In this document: positions 31,870 to 39,986 of the stretch, piece after piece
Numbering within the stretch: position 1 is the stretch's first letter
Layout of the letters: each line of letters starts with the position of its first letter
Assembly (NCBI GenBank): GCA_028866775.1
Contig: JAGWHK010000003.1
Coordinates: forward strand, 124,001 to 188,000
Direction of reading: 5' to 3'
Length of the DNA stretch: 64,000 nt
From: Microcaldota archaeon
GTDB lineage: Archaea; Micrarchaeota; Micrarchaeia; Micrarchaeales; Micrarchaeaceae
Notes under the pieces: model-generated
The model's input: only the letters and a program-made list of their open reading frames with translations
Told to the model about the DNA's origin: nothing
Databases searched by the model: none
Made by a program: the position numbers and the translations under genes

Positions 31870-32619
31870 ATGCGTAAGCCGACAATCAGGATAGTGAGCA
31901 GGCACAAGAGGCTGGACTCCGTAGTGAGGAGCATCGAGAATGAGGCTGGGAGGAGAGGCATAAAGACAAGCTCCAGGAATTATGACCTTGTAGTTTCTGT
32001 TGGAGGTGATGGAACGATGATACGGGCTGCCGTGGAGGGCAAGCCTGTTATGACGGTCAAGGGGGGTAGCAGAAACCACCTGATCGACATACCGCAGGAG
32101 CGGGTCGGGGAGGCGTTCGACATGCTCCTGTCAGGGAGGTTCAGGGAGGAGAGGTACGGCATGCTCGAAGCCAGGACTGGAGGCAGGAGGGTGCTCGCGT
32201 TCAATGACGTCGGAATCATGACCTCTGTGCCGCTTCCGATCGGCATGAAAATATCTTACCTGGACACCACCCTTGAGGCGGATGCGGACGGGATCCTTGT
32301 ATCGACGCCACAGGGAAGCAGCGGGTGGTCCTTCTCGTCGAACGGCTGCCTGCTGACCACCAAGTCCAGGGCGTTCCTGCTCAGCCTGCTCAACCCCGTG
32401 ATGATGCCGCTCAGGTCAGTCGTGGTGCCTGAGGTTCCGGTGAGGATAATGGTTGACACGAAGGGGCGTGATGACGGCGCCAGGCTGGTGGCCGATGGGG
32501 AGGTGATGGCCGAGCTGCATGACGGCGATGAGGTCAAGGTCTCCAGGAGCAGCAGGGAGGCCGTCATCTACAGGTTCTTCGAGTACGGGCTCAGGAACGC
32601 AGTTCTGGGCAGGAAGTGA
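31870..32619 (+). CDS. nadK: NAD kinase
   Basis: About 249 residues. Phosphorylates NAD to NADP. Motifs: VSVGGDGTMIRA (GGDGT, residues about 44-48), the NE/D motif as FNDVGIM, and DGILVSTPQGSSGWSFSSNG, matching the family's GxxxxTPTGSTAY loop with some changes. Start is ATG 31870; a TTG lies one codon before. It lies 11 bases after sod, so both may be expressed together, which fits NADPH demand under oxidative stress (inference). Confidence 0.92.
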   Translation: MRKPTIRIVSRHKRLDSVVRSIENEAGRRGIKTSSRNYDLVVSVGGDGTMIRAAVEGKPVMTVKGGSRNHLIDIPQERVGEAFDMLLSGRFREERYGMLEARTGGRRVLAFNDVGIMTSVPLPIGMKISYLDTTLEADADGILVSTPQGSSGWSFSSNGCLLTTKSRAFLLSLLNPVMMPLRSVVVPEVPVRIMVDTKGRDDGARLVADGEVMAELHDGDEVKVSRSSREAVIYRFFEYGLRNAVLGRK

Positions 32620-32647
32620 GGGGATTGATATTCAAATTGGTGATGGC

Positions 32648-33166
32648 ATGAACGTGGATCCGGGCGATGCGAGCCTTGTCAAGGACATCCTGTGGCAGGG
32701 AGAGCAGATTAAGGGCACCTTCAAGCAGCGGAGGATTGGGCCAGGTGGGTCGGTAACGGTCCCCACCTCTGTCATAGTGACCGACAACAGGATAATAATA
32801 GTGAACAGGGCGACTCTTGGCTTCAGGAAGGACTACGAGGTGATACCGTATGCGAAGATCACCAGCGTGAGGCTTGAGGCCGGGATAATCTCGTCCAGCG
32901 TCTTCGTCAGGGTCGAGGGGTACGACAGGGACACAGGACTTCTGAAGAACGGCAAGGAGGAGGGCGAGATAGACGGCCTCCACAACAAGGACGCAAGGGA
33001 GCTGGCGGACTTCGTGAACGCCAAGCTCGGCGAGGAGCTACCGAACCAACAGGGAACATATTTAGACAGCAATGTTGGAGGTTATGTGTTCTGCAGCAAG
33101 TGCGGCACGAAGAACACTGCCTCTTCGAAGTTCTGCACCAAGTGCGGAGCGAAACTCATGGATTGA
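32648..33166 (+). CDS. PH-like domain protein with C-terminal zinc ribbon
   Basis: 172 residues. The N-terminal 120 residues have the layout of bacterial PH-like (bPH) domains: LVKDILWQGEQIKGTFKQ, VPTSVIVTDNRIIIVNRA, YEVIPYAKITSVRLEAG. The C-terminus is a zinc ribbon with two CxxC pairs (FCSKCGTKN, FCTKCGAKL). The combination is common in archaeal and bacterial proteins of unknown role. The start at 32648 is supported by a GGTGA site four bases before it; the frame upstream overlaps nadK and is not likely coding. Confidence 0.85.
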   Translation: MNVDPGDASLVKDILWQGEQIKGTFKQRRIGPGGSVTVPTSVIVTDNRIIIVNRATLGFRKDYEVIPYAKITSVRLEAGIISSSVFVRVEGYDRDTGLLKNGKEEGEIDGLHNKDARELADFVNAKLGEELPNQQGTYLDSNVGGYVFCSKCGTKNTASSKFCTKCGAKLMD

Positions 33167-33176
33167 TGGTGTCATC

Positions 33177-33944
33177 ATGGCGAAACAAGATAGCAACAAT
33201 GGGCCTGTTTACGCGGGAGCAGCAGTGCTGATTGTACTGATAGTAATGTTCGGTCTGGTGTTCTCTGGGGCGCTGAAGGGAGGCTCGTTCCCGCAGCCCA
33301 CCGGCTCTTTGAGCAGCGTATCAATTTCTGCCTCCGGAACCGCAAAGGGGGTGCCTTCACGCGCAGATATCTACCTCTTTGTCAATGCGACAGGCAACAG
33401 CACGGCGGCGGCCACAGCGAACCTCTCTTCCAGGATGGCCGAGTTCAACAGCACCGTCTACAGCTATGTCAACGGCAACATGAGCCTTGTCAAGACAAGC
33501 TACTACAACGTAGGAGTGCCTTATCAAGTGATATACCCTTACAAGAACACTAGCTCCAATTCCCCATATGAGGCCCAGGAGTCTATAACCGTGACCCTGC
33601 CACAGATAGCAAGGCTCAACGGCTTCCTTGCAAACATAACTTCCGTGCCGGGATTGGAGGTGCAGGACGTGAGCGCGATATTATCAGACTCGCAGGTGGC
33701 CCAGCTCAGGCAGCAGGCGCTGCAGAGCGCCCTGGCCAACGCGACAACCCAGGCCAGGAGCATAATAGGAAACGTTAAGGTGATCAATACTACAATATCG
33801 GTCAACAGCTATTATGCGGTTCCGTATCCGCTGTATGCGGCATCTGCCAGCGGTGGAGTGTCAAGGCCGCAAGGAAACCTGTACTACAACGGCACCACAT
33901 CGGTATACGAGAGCATCCAGGCAACGTTCTACTACAGGAAGTAG
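33177..33944 (+). CDS. SIMPL-domain (DUF541) membrane-anchored protein
   Basis: 255 residues. One N-terminal membrane helix (about 12-33) is followed by an extracellular SIMPL domain: LSSVSISASGTAKGVPSRADIYLFVN, LSSRMAEFNSTVYSY, and the C-terminal YAVPYPLYAA part. SIMPL proteins occur across bacteria and archaea; some act in signalling or envelope stress. Many Asn-x-Ser/Thr sites suggest N-glycosylation. The ATG at 33177 has GGTG five bases upstream and follows the zinc-ribbon gene by 10 bases. Confidence 0.88.
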   Translation: MAKQDSNNGPVYAGAAVLIVLIVMFGLVFSGALKGGSFPQPTGSLSSVSISASGTAKGVPSRADIYLFVNATGNSTAAATANLSSRMAEFNSTVYSYVNGNMSLVKTSYYNVGVPYQVIYPYKNTSSNSPYEAQESITVTLPQIARLNGFLANITSVPGLEVQDVSAILSDSQVAQLRQQALQSALANATTQARSIIGNVKVINTTISVNSYYAVPYPLYAASASGGVSRPQGNLYYNGTTSVYESIQATFYYRK

Positions 33945-33957
33945 GTTTTGGGGGAGC

Positions 33958-35709
33958 TTACTGGCTCGCCCTCTTCTTTATTATTTGTGACGTCTTAGCG
34001 AGAAGCTCCCTCTCCTCTTCATTTATCAGGTAGCCGTACTCCTTGGCGAACATCCTCTGGTCTTCCTCGCCCACGTATACGTAGAGCGTCTGCCCGCCGT
34101 CAATCTGCCTCCCGTAGGTTGCACCGTCGACCGATATCGCGATCTTGTCTCCGCGCCTTGCCGACTCGACAGGGGTCTTCTCGTTCTGCAGGCCTTTTAC
34201 CTTTCCGACTATCTCTCCCTGCTCGTTCATGAGCCTGTATCCGGGTTTGACCTTGCCGCCAGTTACTTCAATGCCGAATATCGCGGGATGAGACGCCCTG
34301 AAGCACATTCCTGGAAGCACATATAGGGATCCCGGGTATGTTATCCTCTCCTCTATCTTCTTGGTGGACTCCTTCGCCCTCTCCTCGGTGAAGAGCTTAT
34401 AATCGTCGACCAGCTTGTAGATTATGTCGCTCCTGATTATCCTGATTCCGCTGACCTCTGCGGTTTCCGCAGCATCCTCATCCACGCCCACGCTGAACGC
34501 CAGTATCGCAGTCCCGGTCGGAGATATCGAGAGCATCGTGAATGCGTCCATCACGTCGCGCTTGGTGACGTTGCCTATCCCCTTCTTGCTTATCCCGAGG
34601 CCTGCGCCCTTCATCAGCTTGGATATCGCATCCATGCTGCCGATAGAGTCGGCCTTGAGGATCGCGCCCTTCGGGTCGACGCTGAACACCTCCCCCATCT
34701 CCGCCTTTATCTGCCCGGTATAGTCCTGGGTTCCGGCGTCTATCACAGGCGATCCGGGCATCGCGTCCTCGAGCCCGTTGCCGCTAATCTTAATGCCAGC
34801 GGCTGCACCGACCGAGTCCAGGTAGGCGAACTTAGATGCCGAATCACCAGGGGAGTAGCTCTTCGGCTTGAGTATCGCCTTCACCTTCGATGTTCCAACC
34901 CCGTTCGATGTGGCAAAGGCGATCGTATCGTTGACGTGGAGTGTGCCATCGTAGAGAATGACATCTATCGTCATCCCGAGGCCCTTCATCTCCTTGCGCT
35001 CTAGTATGCTGCCCTTCGCCTTCCCTGTTATCTCCATCTTCAGCCTTTCCTCCAGGAAGCGCTGGGCCAGCCCTGTCACTACCATTAGGAGCTCTGCTAT
35101 GCCCTCTCCGGTCTTGGCGCTCAGCGGTATGACCGCAAGGTCCCTCCTGAAGTCGGTGACCCTGGAGTACAGTTCGCTGCCGAATCCCAGTTCGCTCAGC
35201 CTCCCTATGGCCTTGTATATGTTGTCGTCCAACTCTGTCTGAACGGACTCGTTCTGCTGCTTTAGCGCCTCCGCGAGCGACTTTGATCCCGTGGCCCTCC
35301 ACCCGGTTATCAGGTCTATCTTGTTCGCGACCACGACGAATGGGGTCTTGTACTCCTTGAGTATGTTTATCGCCTCTATAGTCTGGGGCTCGAATCCCTT
35401 CATTATGTCGACGACAAGTATCGCGATGTCGGCGAGGCTTCCGCCCCTCGCCCTCAGGTTGGTGAATGCCTCGTGGCCTGGGGTGTCTATGAAAAGGAGG
35501 CCGGGAAGGGTTATCTTCATCTTGGATGCCTTGAGGAGCGGGCCGCAGGTCTCTTCTATGCTTGCTATGCTGACCTCGCTTGCCCCTATGTGCTGGGTTA
35601 TGCCCCCGGCTTCCTTTGACGCGACCGCTGTATTGCGGATCCTATCAAGCAGCGTGGTTTTCCCATGGTCGACATGACCCATCACTGCTATTATCGGCTG
35701 GCGTATCAT
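33958..35709 (-). CDS. infB: Translation initiation factor aIF5B (IF-2 type)
   Basis: 583 residues, the short archaeal form without the long bacterial N-terminus. G1 GHVDHGKTT (residues 11-19), G2 GGITQHIG, G3 DTPGHEAF, G4 NKID. Domains II, III and IV follow, ending with a helical C-terminus. It promotes subunit joining in translation initiation. No intein is present. A TATA-like element near 35740 sits about 30 bases before the ATG. Convergent with the SIMPL gene. Confidence 0.97.
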   Translation of the reverse strand: MIRQPIIAVMGHVDHGKTTLLDRIRNTAVASKEAGGITQHIGASEVSIASIEETCGPLLKASKMKITLPGLLFIDTPGHEAFTNLRARGGSLADIAILVVDIMKGFEPQTIEAINILKEYKTPFVVVANKIDLITGWRATGSKSLAEALKQQNESVQTELDDNIYKAIGRLSELGFGSELYSRVTDFRRDLAVIPLSAKTGEGIAELLMVVTGLAQRFLEERLKMEITGKAKGSILERKEMKGLGMTIDVILYDGTLHVNDTIAFATSNGVGTSKVKAILKPKSYSPGDSASKFAYLDSVGAAAGIKISGNGLEDAMPGSPVIDAGTQDYTGQIKAEMGEVFSVDPKGAILKADSIGSMDAISKLMKGAGLGISKKGIGNVTKRDVMDAFTMLSISPTGTAILAFSVGVDEDAAETAEVSGIRIIRSDIIYKLVDDYKLFTEERAKESTKKIEERITYPGSLYVLPGMCFRASHPAIFGIEVTGGKVKPGYRLMNEQGEIVGKVKGLQNEKTPVESARRGDKIAISVDGATYGRQIDGGQTLYVYVGEEDQRMFAKEYGYLINEEERELLAKTSQIIKKRASQ

Positions 35710-35750
35710 CCCAATCTAGAATGTTTCTTCGGGAAGGTTAAAATAGTGCA

Positions 35751-37274
35751 CTAATGCACTGCGCCGAAACTGGCGGTTGGCATCACGCCGCCCGGTGGAT
35801 AGACTCTCAGTCTAGTCCACTGAAGGTATGCAGTTACCGTCCCGGTTTGGTATATTCCGAGCCTTGGATTTCCACCTGAGAACTGTGTTCCCAGAGAGGC
35901 AACCTGAGCGTAATTTATGTAGGAGAGCTCCGTGGACGCGGTTACGGACGCAAAATATTCCGAGTATATTTGGTTAGATGATGTAACCGCTGTGCTAGTA
36001 ACTGCATAGTTGCTTACGCCTGCTGCCTCTGAGTATGCTGTATAGTACGACGTGCTGTACGATGAATCACAACCTATCGCTGTAGAAGTTTGATAGGGGT
36101 ATTTTGTGCCTACGGATTGTGAACCTCCGAAATATGAGTATCCACTGGAGCAGCCATAGATTGAAACAAGGCCCTCGCCTATCGAACCTGCAAATGTGGG
36201 GCCCAAAATGTATTCAGCTCCAGTTCCAGGAAGGCTAACCCCGTTATTGATAGATGCACCTGACATTGTCCACCCGCTAGGCGTACCAGTATTGGCGAAG
36301 TTTTGATAGGATGTTGTGAAGACCGACCCACCATTGTCGTATTGTGCGTATGAACTTGAGAGTTGGGGAGCCTCCCCCGCATATACCTTGTCGTACTCGT
36401 AGCTGCCCGTACTAGAGGGCCAGAATGTCATGTTGAGTACCGCGTTGCTGTTTGCCGCTATGCCGCTTGGCAGGAGTACCCAGAATACAGATGTGGATGA
36501 ACCTGAGGTGCAGCCTGACTCACACCAGCTGTAGAGCTCGTTGCTTGATGACTCAACTGCATTGCCCAGATAAAACCTAATGTTGCCCAAATCGGATGCC
36601 CCATAGCTTGAGTAGGATGACTGTGGAATGCTGAGCATCTGCTGGAAGTTAGCTGCAGTTGCAGAGCCCTGGCCGTTCTGCACATTGACGTACAGGTAGT
36701 GAATAGTTGTTGTGGTCGTTGACCCGCCCGGGACGGTCTGGGCCGCCTGGTTTATGTAGTTCGATGTTATGGACTGGCCGCCCTCCGCGGTCCAGCTGCC
36801 TGCGAAAGTGTAGCTGCTTCCCTGCGGGCAGCTTGTGACCGTGACGCCGCAGTAGTTGGCGCTCACGTTGAACGTGCCGGAATACGGAGCCGAGCTCGAC
36901 GGGGTGGAGAAGTAGGCCAGGCACAGTATTGTCCCACCCTCCCTTACGGAGCTGGTGCCAGTGGTGATGCCGTTGATTGTGCAGTATCCGTTGGTGCTCT
37001 TTACGCCCCCGACTGCCGCGTTGAACGAACTGACGTTTATCGCACCAGGAACGGCGAACGATGCCCTGATGAGGAGTACCGAGCCGCCCAGCGTGTTTGC
37101 GCCGTATACCACGTCCTGGCACTGCAGCCCGCCATATATCGAACATGACTTGGGGATCACGGCAGGCGGCGCGGAGACGAGGAGCAGGACGACTATTATA
37201 GCGACAGAGATGATGAGCATTACCATCCCGTATGCTGTTATCAGCTCGCTGCCCGTCTGCTGCCTCAGTGACAT
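35751..37274 (-). CDS. Pilin-like N-terminus fused to a DUF2341-type module
   Basis: 507 residues. The N-terminus (QQTGSELITAYGMVMLII plus a long helix) and the Cys-containing domain to about residue 185 (KSCSIYGGLQCQDVVYG, STNGYCTING, GGTILCLAYF) match the propeller protein at 26007-27605. The second half matches the DUF2341-type module of the proteins at 3472, 5042 and 50750: LGNIRFYLGNAVESSSNELYS, WCESGC, FWVLLPSGI, VYAGEAPQLSSSYAQYDNG. It is therefore a chimera of the two surface families. Start fixed by a TATA box 27 bases upstream. Codon use in the second half looks more AT-rich than its neighbours, which may point to a different history. Confidence 0.85.
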   Translation of the reverse strand: MSLRQQTGSELITAYGMVMLIISVAIIVVLLLVSAPPAVIPKSCSIYGGLQCQDVVYGANTLGGSVLLIRASFAVPGAINVSSFNAAVGGVKSTNGYCTINGITTGTSSVREGGTILCLAYFSTPSSSAPYSGTFNVSANYCGVTVTSCPQGSSYTFAGSWTAEGGQSITSNYINQAAQTVPGGSTTTTTIHYLYVNVQNGQGSATAANFQQMLSIPQSSYSSYGASDLGNIRFYLGNAVESSSNELYSWCESGCTSGSSTSVFWVLLPSGIAANSNAVLNMTFWPSSTGSYEYDKVYAGEAPQLSSSYAQYDNGGSVFTTSYQNFANTGTPSGWTMSGASINNGVSLPGTGAEYILGPTFAGSIGEGLVSIYGCSSGYSYFGGSQSVGTKYPYQTSTAIGCDSSYSTSYYTAYSEAAGVSNYAVTSTAVTSSNQIYSEYFASVTASTELSYINYAQVASLGTQFSGGNPRLGIYQTGTVTAYLQWTRLRVYPPGGVMPTASFGAVH

Positions 37275-37295
37275 AATGAATAGGATGTAAGGTCA

Positions 37296-37307
37296 GCTAT
37301 AAAAACT
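37296..37307 (-). promoter_or_regulatory. TATA box of the 35751-37274 surface protein gene
   Basis: Minus-strand AGTTTTTATAGC centred 27 bases before ATG 37274; leaderless start expected. Confidence 0.7.
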
Positions 37308-37375
37308 ATTTGCAGAGATACGACCACTCACGGTTGCACCCAAAAAGTACATGGCGTGCCGAAATCCGGACAAAA

Positions 37376-37386
37376 TGCTTTAAACA
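37376..37386 (+). promoter_or_regulatory. TATA box of the DUF59 gene
   Basis: TGCTTTAAACA centred about 25 bases before ATG 37406. Confidence 0.6.
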
Positions 37387-37405
37387 GTGCCGACAGAACC
37401 CTATC

Positions 37406-37696
37406 ATGGTAGCCATAAGGGATGTGGTTGAGGCGCTCCACGGCTGCGTCGACCCAGAGCTGGGCCAGAACATAGTGGACATAGGGCTCATCTACAACAT
37501 ACAGGTAAGGGGCAGCGACGTGAAGCTCACTTTGACAATGACCTCGCCAATGTGCCCCGTAACCAGCATAATAATGGCCGACGCCCAGCTCAGGCTGGAG
37601 GCGATAAATGGCATAGGGAAGGTCGAGCTAGAGCTTGTCTGGGACCCGCTCTGGAGTCCAGACATGATGGAGGAGTCGCTCAAGTATACCGCTTAG
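37406..37696 (+). CDS. DUF59/MIP18-family protein (Fe-S maturation type)
   Basis: 96 residues. Family motifs VDPELGQNIVDIGLIYNI and LTMTSPMCP (with the conserved Cys) and VWDPLWSPDMM are present. Relatives (SufT, PaaD, CIA2/MIP18) take part in iron-sulfur cluster assembly or delivery. That would suit a cell with IspG and IspH, both [4Fe-4S] enzymes, although no suf genes are nearby. The ATG at 37406 fits the TATA box; the frame upstream is not needed. Confidence 0.92.
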   Translation: MVAIRDVVEALHGCVDPELGQNIVDIGLIYNIQVRGSDVKLTLTMTSPMCPVTSIIMADAQLRLEAINGIGKVELELVWDPLWSPDMMEESLKYTA

Positions 37697-37715
37697 GCAC
37701 AGATTCTGGGACAGA

Positions 37716-38273
37716 TCATACGAACTTCTCGTCTGCCCGCTTGTAGTCAAATATCTCTGTCTTCTTGAACCAGAGCTCTATCTCGCGGTCCGCCGTCTTG
37801 GTGTCCTCGGATGCGTGGACTATGTTGAGTATGGGCCTCTGCAACTCGTTTGCGGCCTCGTAGGAGTCAGAGCAGTACCTGCCCCTTATGGTGTAGGGCT
37901 CGGCTTTCCTCGGCTCGGTTGCGCCGACCAGCTTCCTGGTCACCGATATTGCCGATTCGCCCTCTACGACCATCGCCACCACCGGCCCACTGGAGATGAA
38001 CTTTATGAGCATTTCCCTGACCCCTCTTGCGAGCTGCTCCGCGGTCTTGTTGGTCTTGACGCCCCTGTCCTTGTAGTTCTGGAGTGTCTTGGCGCCAGTC
38101 GCCTTGTACCACTCGGGATCGTCGGCGTAGTGGACCGCGGCTATCTTCCTGTCGGCCCACACCATCTTCATCGCTATGACCCTGAGGCCTGTGTCCTCTA
38201 TCTGGGATATCACCTTGCCTATGAGTGCCCTGTAGACGCCGTCGGGCTTGACCAGAACGAGCGTTCGCTGCAT
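37716..38273 (-). CDS. ndk: Nucleoside diphosphate kinase (long archaeal form)
   Basis: 185 residues. Transfers phosphate from ATP to NDPs through a histidine, here H153 in NILNIVHASED-like context (ILNIVHASED). The start TLVLVKPDGV and the FISSGPVVAMVVEG motif are typical. It is longer than the usual 150 residues because of an insertion of about 30 residues after HYADD and a short one before the active-site helix; such forms are known in some archaea. Two adjacent ATGs (38273, 38276) could start it. Confidence 0.95.
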   Translation of the reverse strand: MQRTLVLVKPDGVYRALIGKVISQIEDTGLRVIAMKMVWADRKIAAVHYADDPEWYKATGAKTLQNYKDRGVKTNKTAEQLARGVREMLIKFISSGPVVAMVVEGESAISVTRKLVGATEPRKAEPYTIRGRYCSDSYEAANELQRPILNIVHASEDTKTADREIELWFKKTEIFDYKRADEKFV

Positions 38274-38315
38274 CATGCTATCACATAATTAGTGAGTAAT
38301 TAGACCTATCTGACT

Positions 38316-39431
38316 TTAAAGCTTGACCTTTCCCTTTGGATTTGCGGAAATGTCACAATCAGACAACCGAGACGTGCCGGTTCCTGTTCGACCGCCAGGT
38401 CTCAGCAGGATAACCTTTTTCTGTGCTAATATTACTTTCAGGTCGAAGCGGTTTGCTATAAGAATCATGTTGTTTGGGGCTTCTGGAGTGCCATCATTGA
38501 GTTGCGAACATATCCTGACCGCCTCGAGCTTCTGTTCTTCCTTGGGTATGCCAGCCAATTTTGCAGCCGAAACCGCGCGCTCAATACGCAGATTAAACAA
38601 ATTGTGTGCAAATGCCGCGACCCCTATGTTATGCTTGTCTTCCTGATTGAGTCCCGCCCGGTCGGAGAACTCTAAAAACCACTTCAACTTGGTACTGGGT
38701 CGGCGGAAGTAAAAATTGAGACTGGACAACTTGTCGACCATATGGTTAACTACGAATGACTTGAATGTCTCTTCTGGCAGCCCCAGTTCCAGGCTCGCAG
38801 TTTTCGCGTCGGCCGGACGACCACCCTTTAGCAACGAGACTATCTCAGACCCCGAGGCGCTGAAAAAGCGCCTTTGGTCCACTTGTTCCCTGGCGAGGAT
38901 TGCAGCATCGCGGTAACGCTCGGCTTCTAAAAGGTCATCATAGGCTTCTTTCGCAGCTATGTGGATAACTTTATCTACCCCGGGCTCGAAAAACGAACCG
39001 ACAAGAGGCCATACGCCCGATATTGCGTTCTCTATAGGGGAGCCGGTCAGACGGTACTTTATTGTGTCAAATGCGATGTCGGATATGACCTCTGCAGGTA
39101 CACCGTAAACTTCCATGGCTCGCACTGTGCCATTAATATCGTAAGTGTTGATGTGGTATTCGAGATGGGGTCTGATTGCTTTGGCAACGTCATAATATGA
39201 AAGCCCTTGGTCTTTAAATGATTGAATGATCTTTTCGTCCCTTAGAGGGTACTCCTCCACGCTTTTCTGCAATTTGGAGACGAAGACTGCTGCTTTCTGC
39301 GCAGTCTCTTCCTGCCTCAAGATATTAGCAACAGTATCGGTTGCCGAGGTGGATGTCTTTACCTCAGTCCTTTTCACCGATTTGAAGGCAGCAGATAGGT
39401 ACTCCCTTGCAATCGGCCTGTTAGAGATCAT
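38316..39431 (-). CDS. Unknown mostly helical protein
   Basis: 371 residues, soluble and mostly alpha-helical by composition, without membrane segments or cysteines in pairs. No family recognised. There are motifs such as PLRDEKIIQSFKDQGLSYYDV and ELGLPEETFKSFVVNHMVDKL that look like helix-turn repeats; an alpha-solenoid is possible. The base composition appears lower in GC than its neighbours. Its own TATA box lies 35 bases before ATG 39431, so it is expressed alone, divergent from the ATP synthase operon. Confidence 0.7.
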   Translation of the reverse strand: MISNRPIAREYLSAAFKSVKRTEVKTSTSATDTVANILRQEETAQKAAVFVSKLQKSVEEYPLRDEKIIQSFKDQGLSYYDVAKAIRPHLEYHINTYDINGTVRAMEVYGVPAEVISDIAFDTIKYRLTGSPIENAISGVWPLVGSFFEPGVDKVIHIAAKEAYDDLLEAERYRDAAILAREQVDQRRFFSASGSEIVSLLKGGRPADAKTASLELGLPEETFKSFVVNHMVDKLSSLNFYFRRPSTKLKWFLEFSDRAGLNQEDKHNIGVAAFAHNLFNLRIERAVSAAKLAGIPKEEQKLEAVRICSQLNDGTPEAPNNMILIANRFDLKVILAQKKVILLRPGGRTGTGTSRLSDCDISANPKGKVKL

Positions 39432-39460
39432 GTACTCACAAGAAACTTATCGTAGAGGAG

Positions 39461-39472
39461 TAATATATATTG
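39461..39472 (-). promoter_or_regulatory. TATA box of the unknown gene at 38316-39431
   Basis: Minus-strand CAATATATATTA centred about 35 bases before the ATG, leaving a leader of about eight bases. Confidence 0.6.
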
Positions 39473-39611
39473 ATATCGCCGCCTGCATCCTTGTGTAAGC
39501 TTTATTTAGTGGTTTTGATATTATAGTTGGGATTCCAGTTGGTGCCTCTACTGGCTTTCCGAATGGATACAAGAAGCCTTTTATTCATTCCGCAAGAAAT
39601 AAGATACTCTC

Positions 39612-39625
39612 TTCCTATATAGAGG
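39612..39625 (+). promoter_or_regulatory. TATA box of the A-ATP synthase operon
   Basis: TTCCTATATAGAGG, near palindromic. Transcription would start near 39645, giving an 18-base leader that holds a GGTG ribosome-binding site (39654-39657). The rest of the 230-base gap (39432-39662) shows no gene or stable RNA fold to me. Confidence 0.55.
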
Positions 39626-39662
39626 GTATTTGGGTAGAACAAAGGATTGCAAAGGTGTTAGA

Positions 39663-39986
39663 GTGAGTGAAACGAGCGCTATAAGCGGGGTCCAGGAGGC
39701 CGAGATGAAGGCTGACGAGTCGGTCCAGCATGCCAATGCGGAGAAGGCGAGGCGGATCGCGGAGGCCCATGAAAAGGCCAGGAAGATAGTCGAGGACGCA
39801 GAGACCGAGGCCAGAACGCTTAAGGAGGAGGCCGCCAGAAAGGCCGCAGAGGAGGCGGGCAGGGAGTCGAAGAAGATGCTTGCGGGAGCGGAGAAGGAGG
39901 TTGCAAAGATAAGGAAGATGAAGGCCAGCGCTACTGCGCTAAAACAGGTTGCGGATGAAGTTGCTAAGGATATAGTTGGTGAATGA
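39663..39986 (+). CDS. atpH: A-type ATP synthase subunit H
   Basis: About 107 residues, almost entirely one charged coiled coil (DESVQHANAEKARRIAEAHEK...), with the short C-terminal tail VADEVAKDIVGE. Subunit H forms the peripheral stalk with subunit E. The start is GTG 39663, six bases after a GGTG site; no ATG is nearby. It is the first gene of a nine-gene operon and overlaps subunit I if that gene begins at its GTG. Confidence 0.85.
   Translation: MSETSAISGVQEAEMKADESVQHANAEKARRIAEAHEKARKIVEDAETEARTLKEEAARKAAEEAGRESKKMLAGAEKEVAKIRKMKASATALKQVADEVAKDIVGE

Noticed and set aside
39472-39610. Small hairpin (CCAGT/ACTGG) in the gap before the ATP synthase operon as an RNA gene
   Set aside because: Only five base pairs, with no matching promoter-to-RNA spacing and no terminator.
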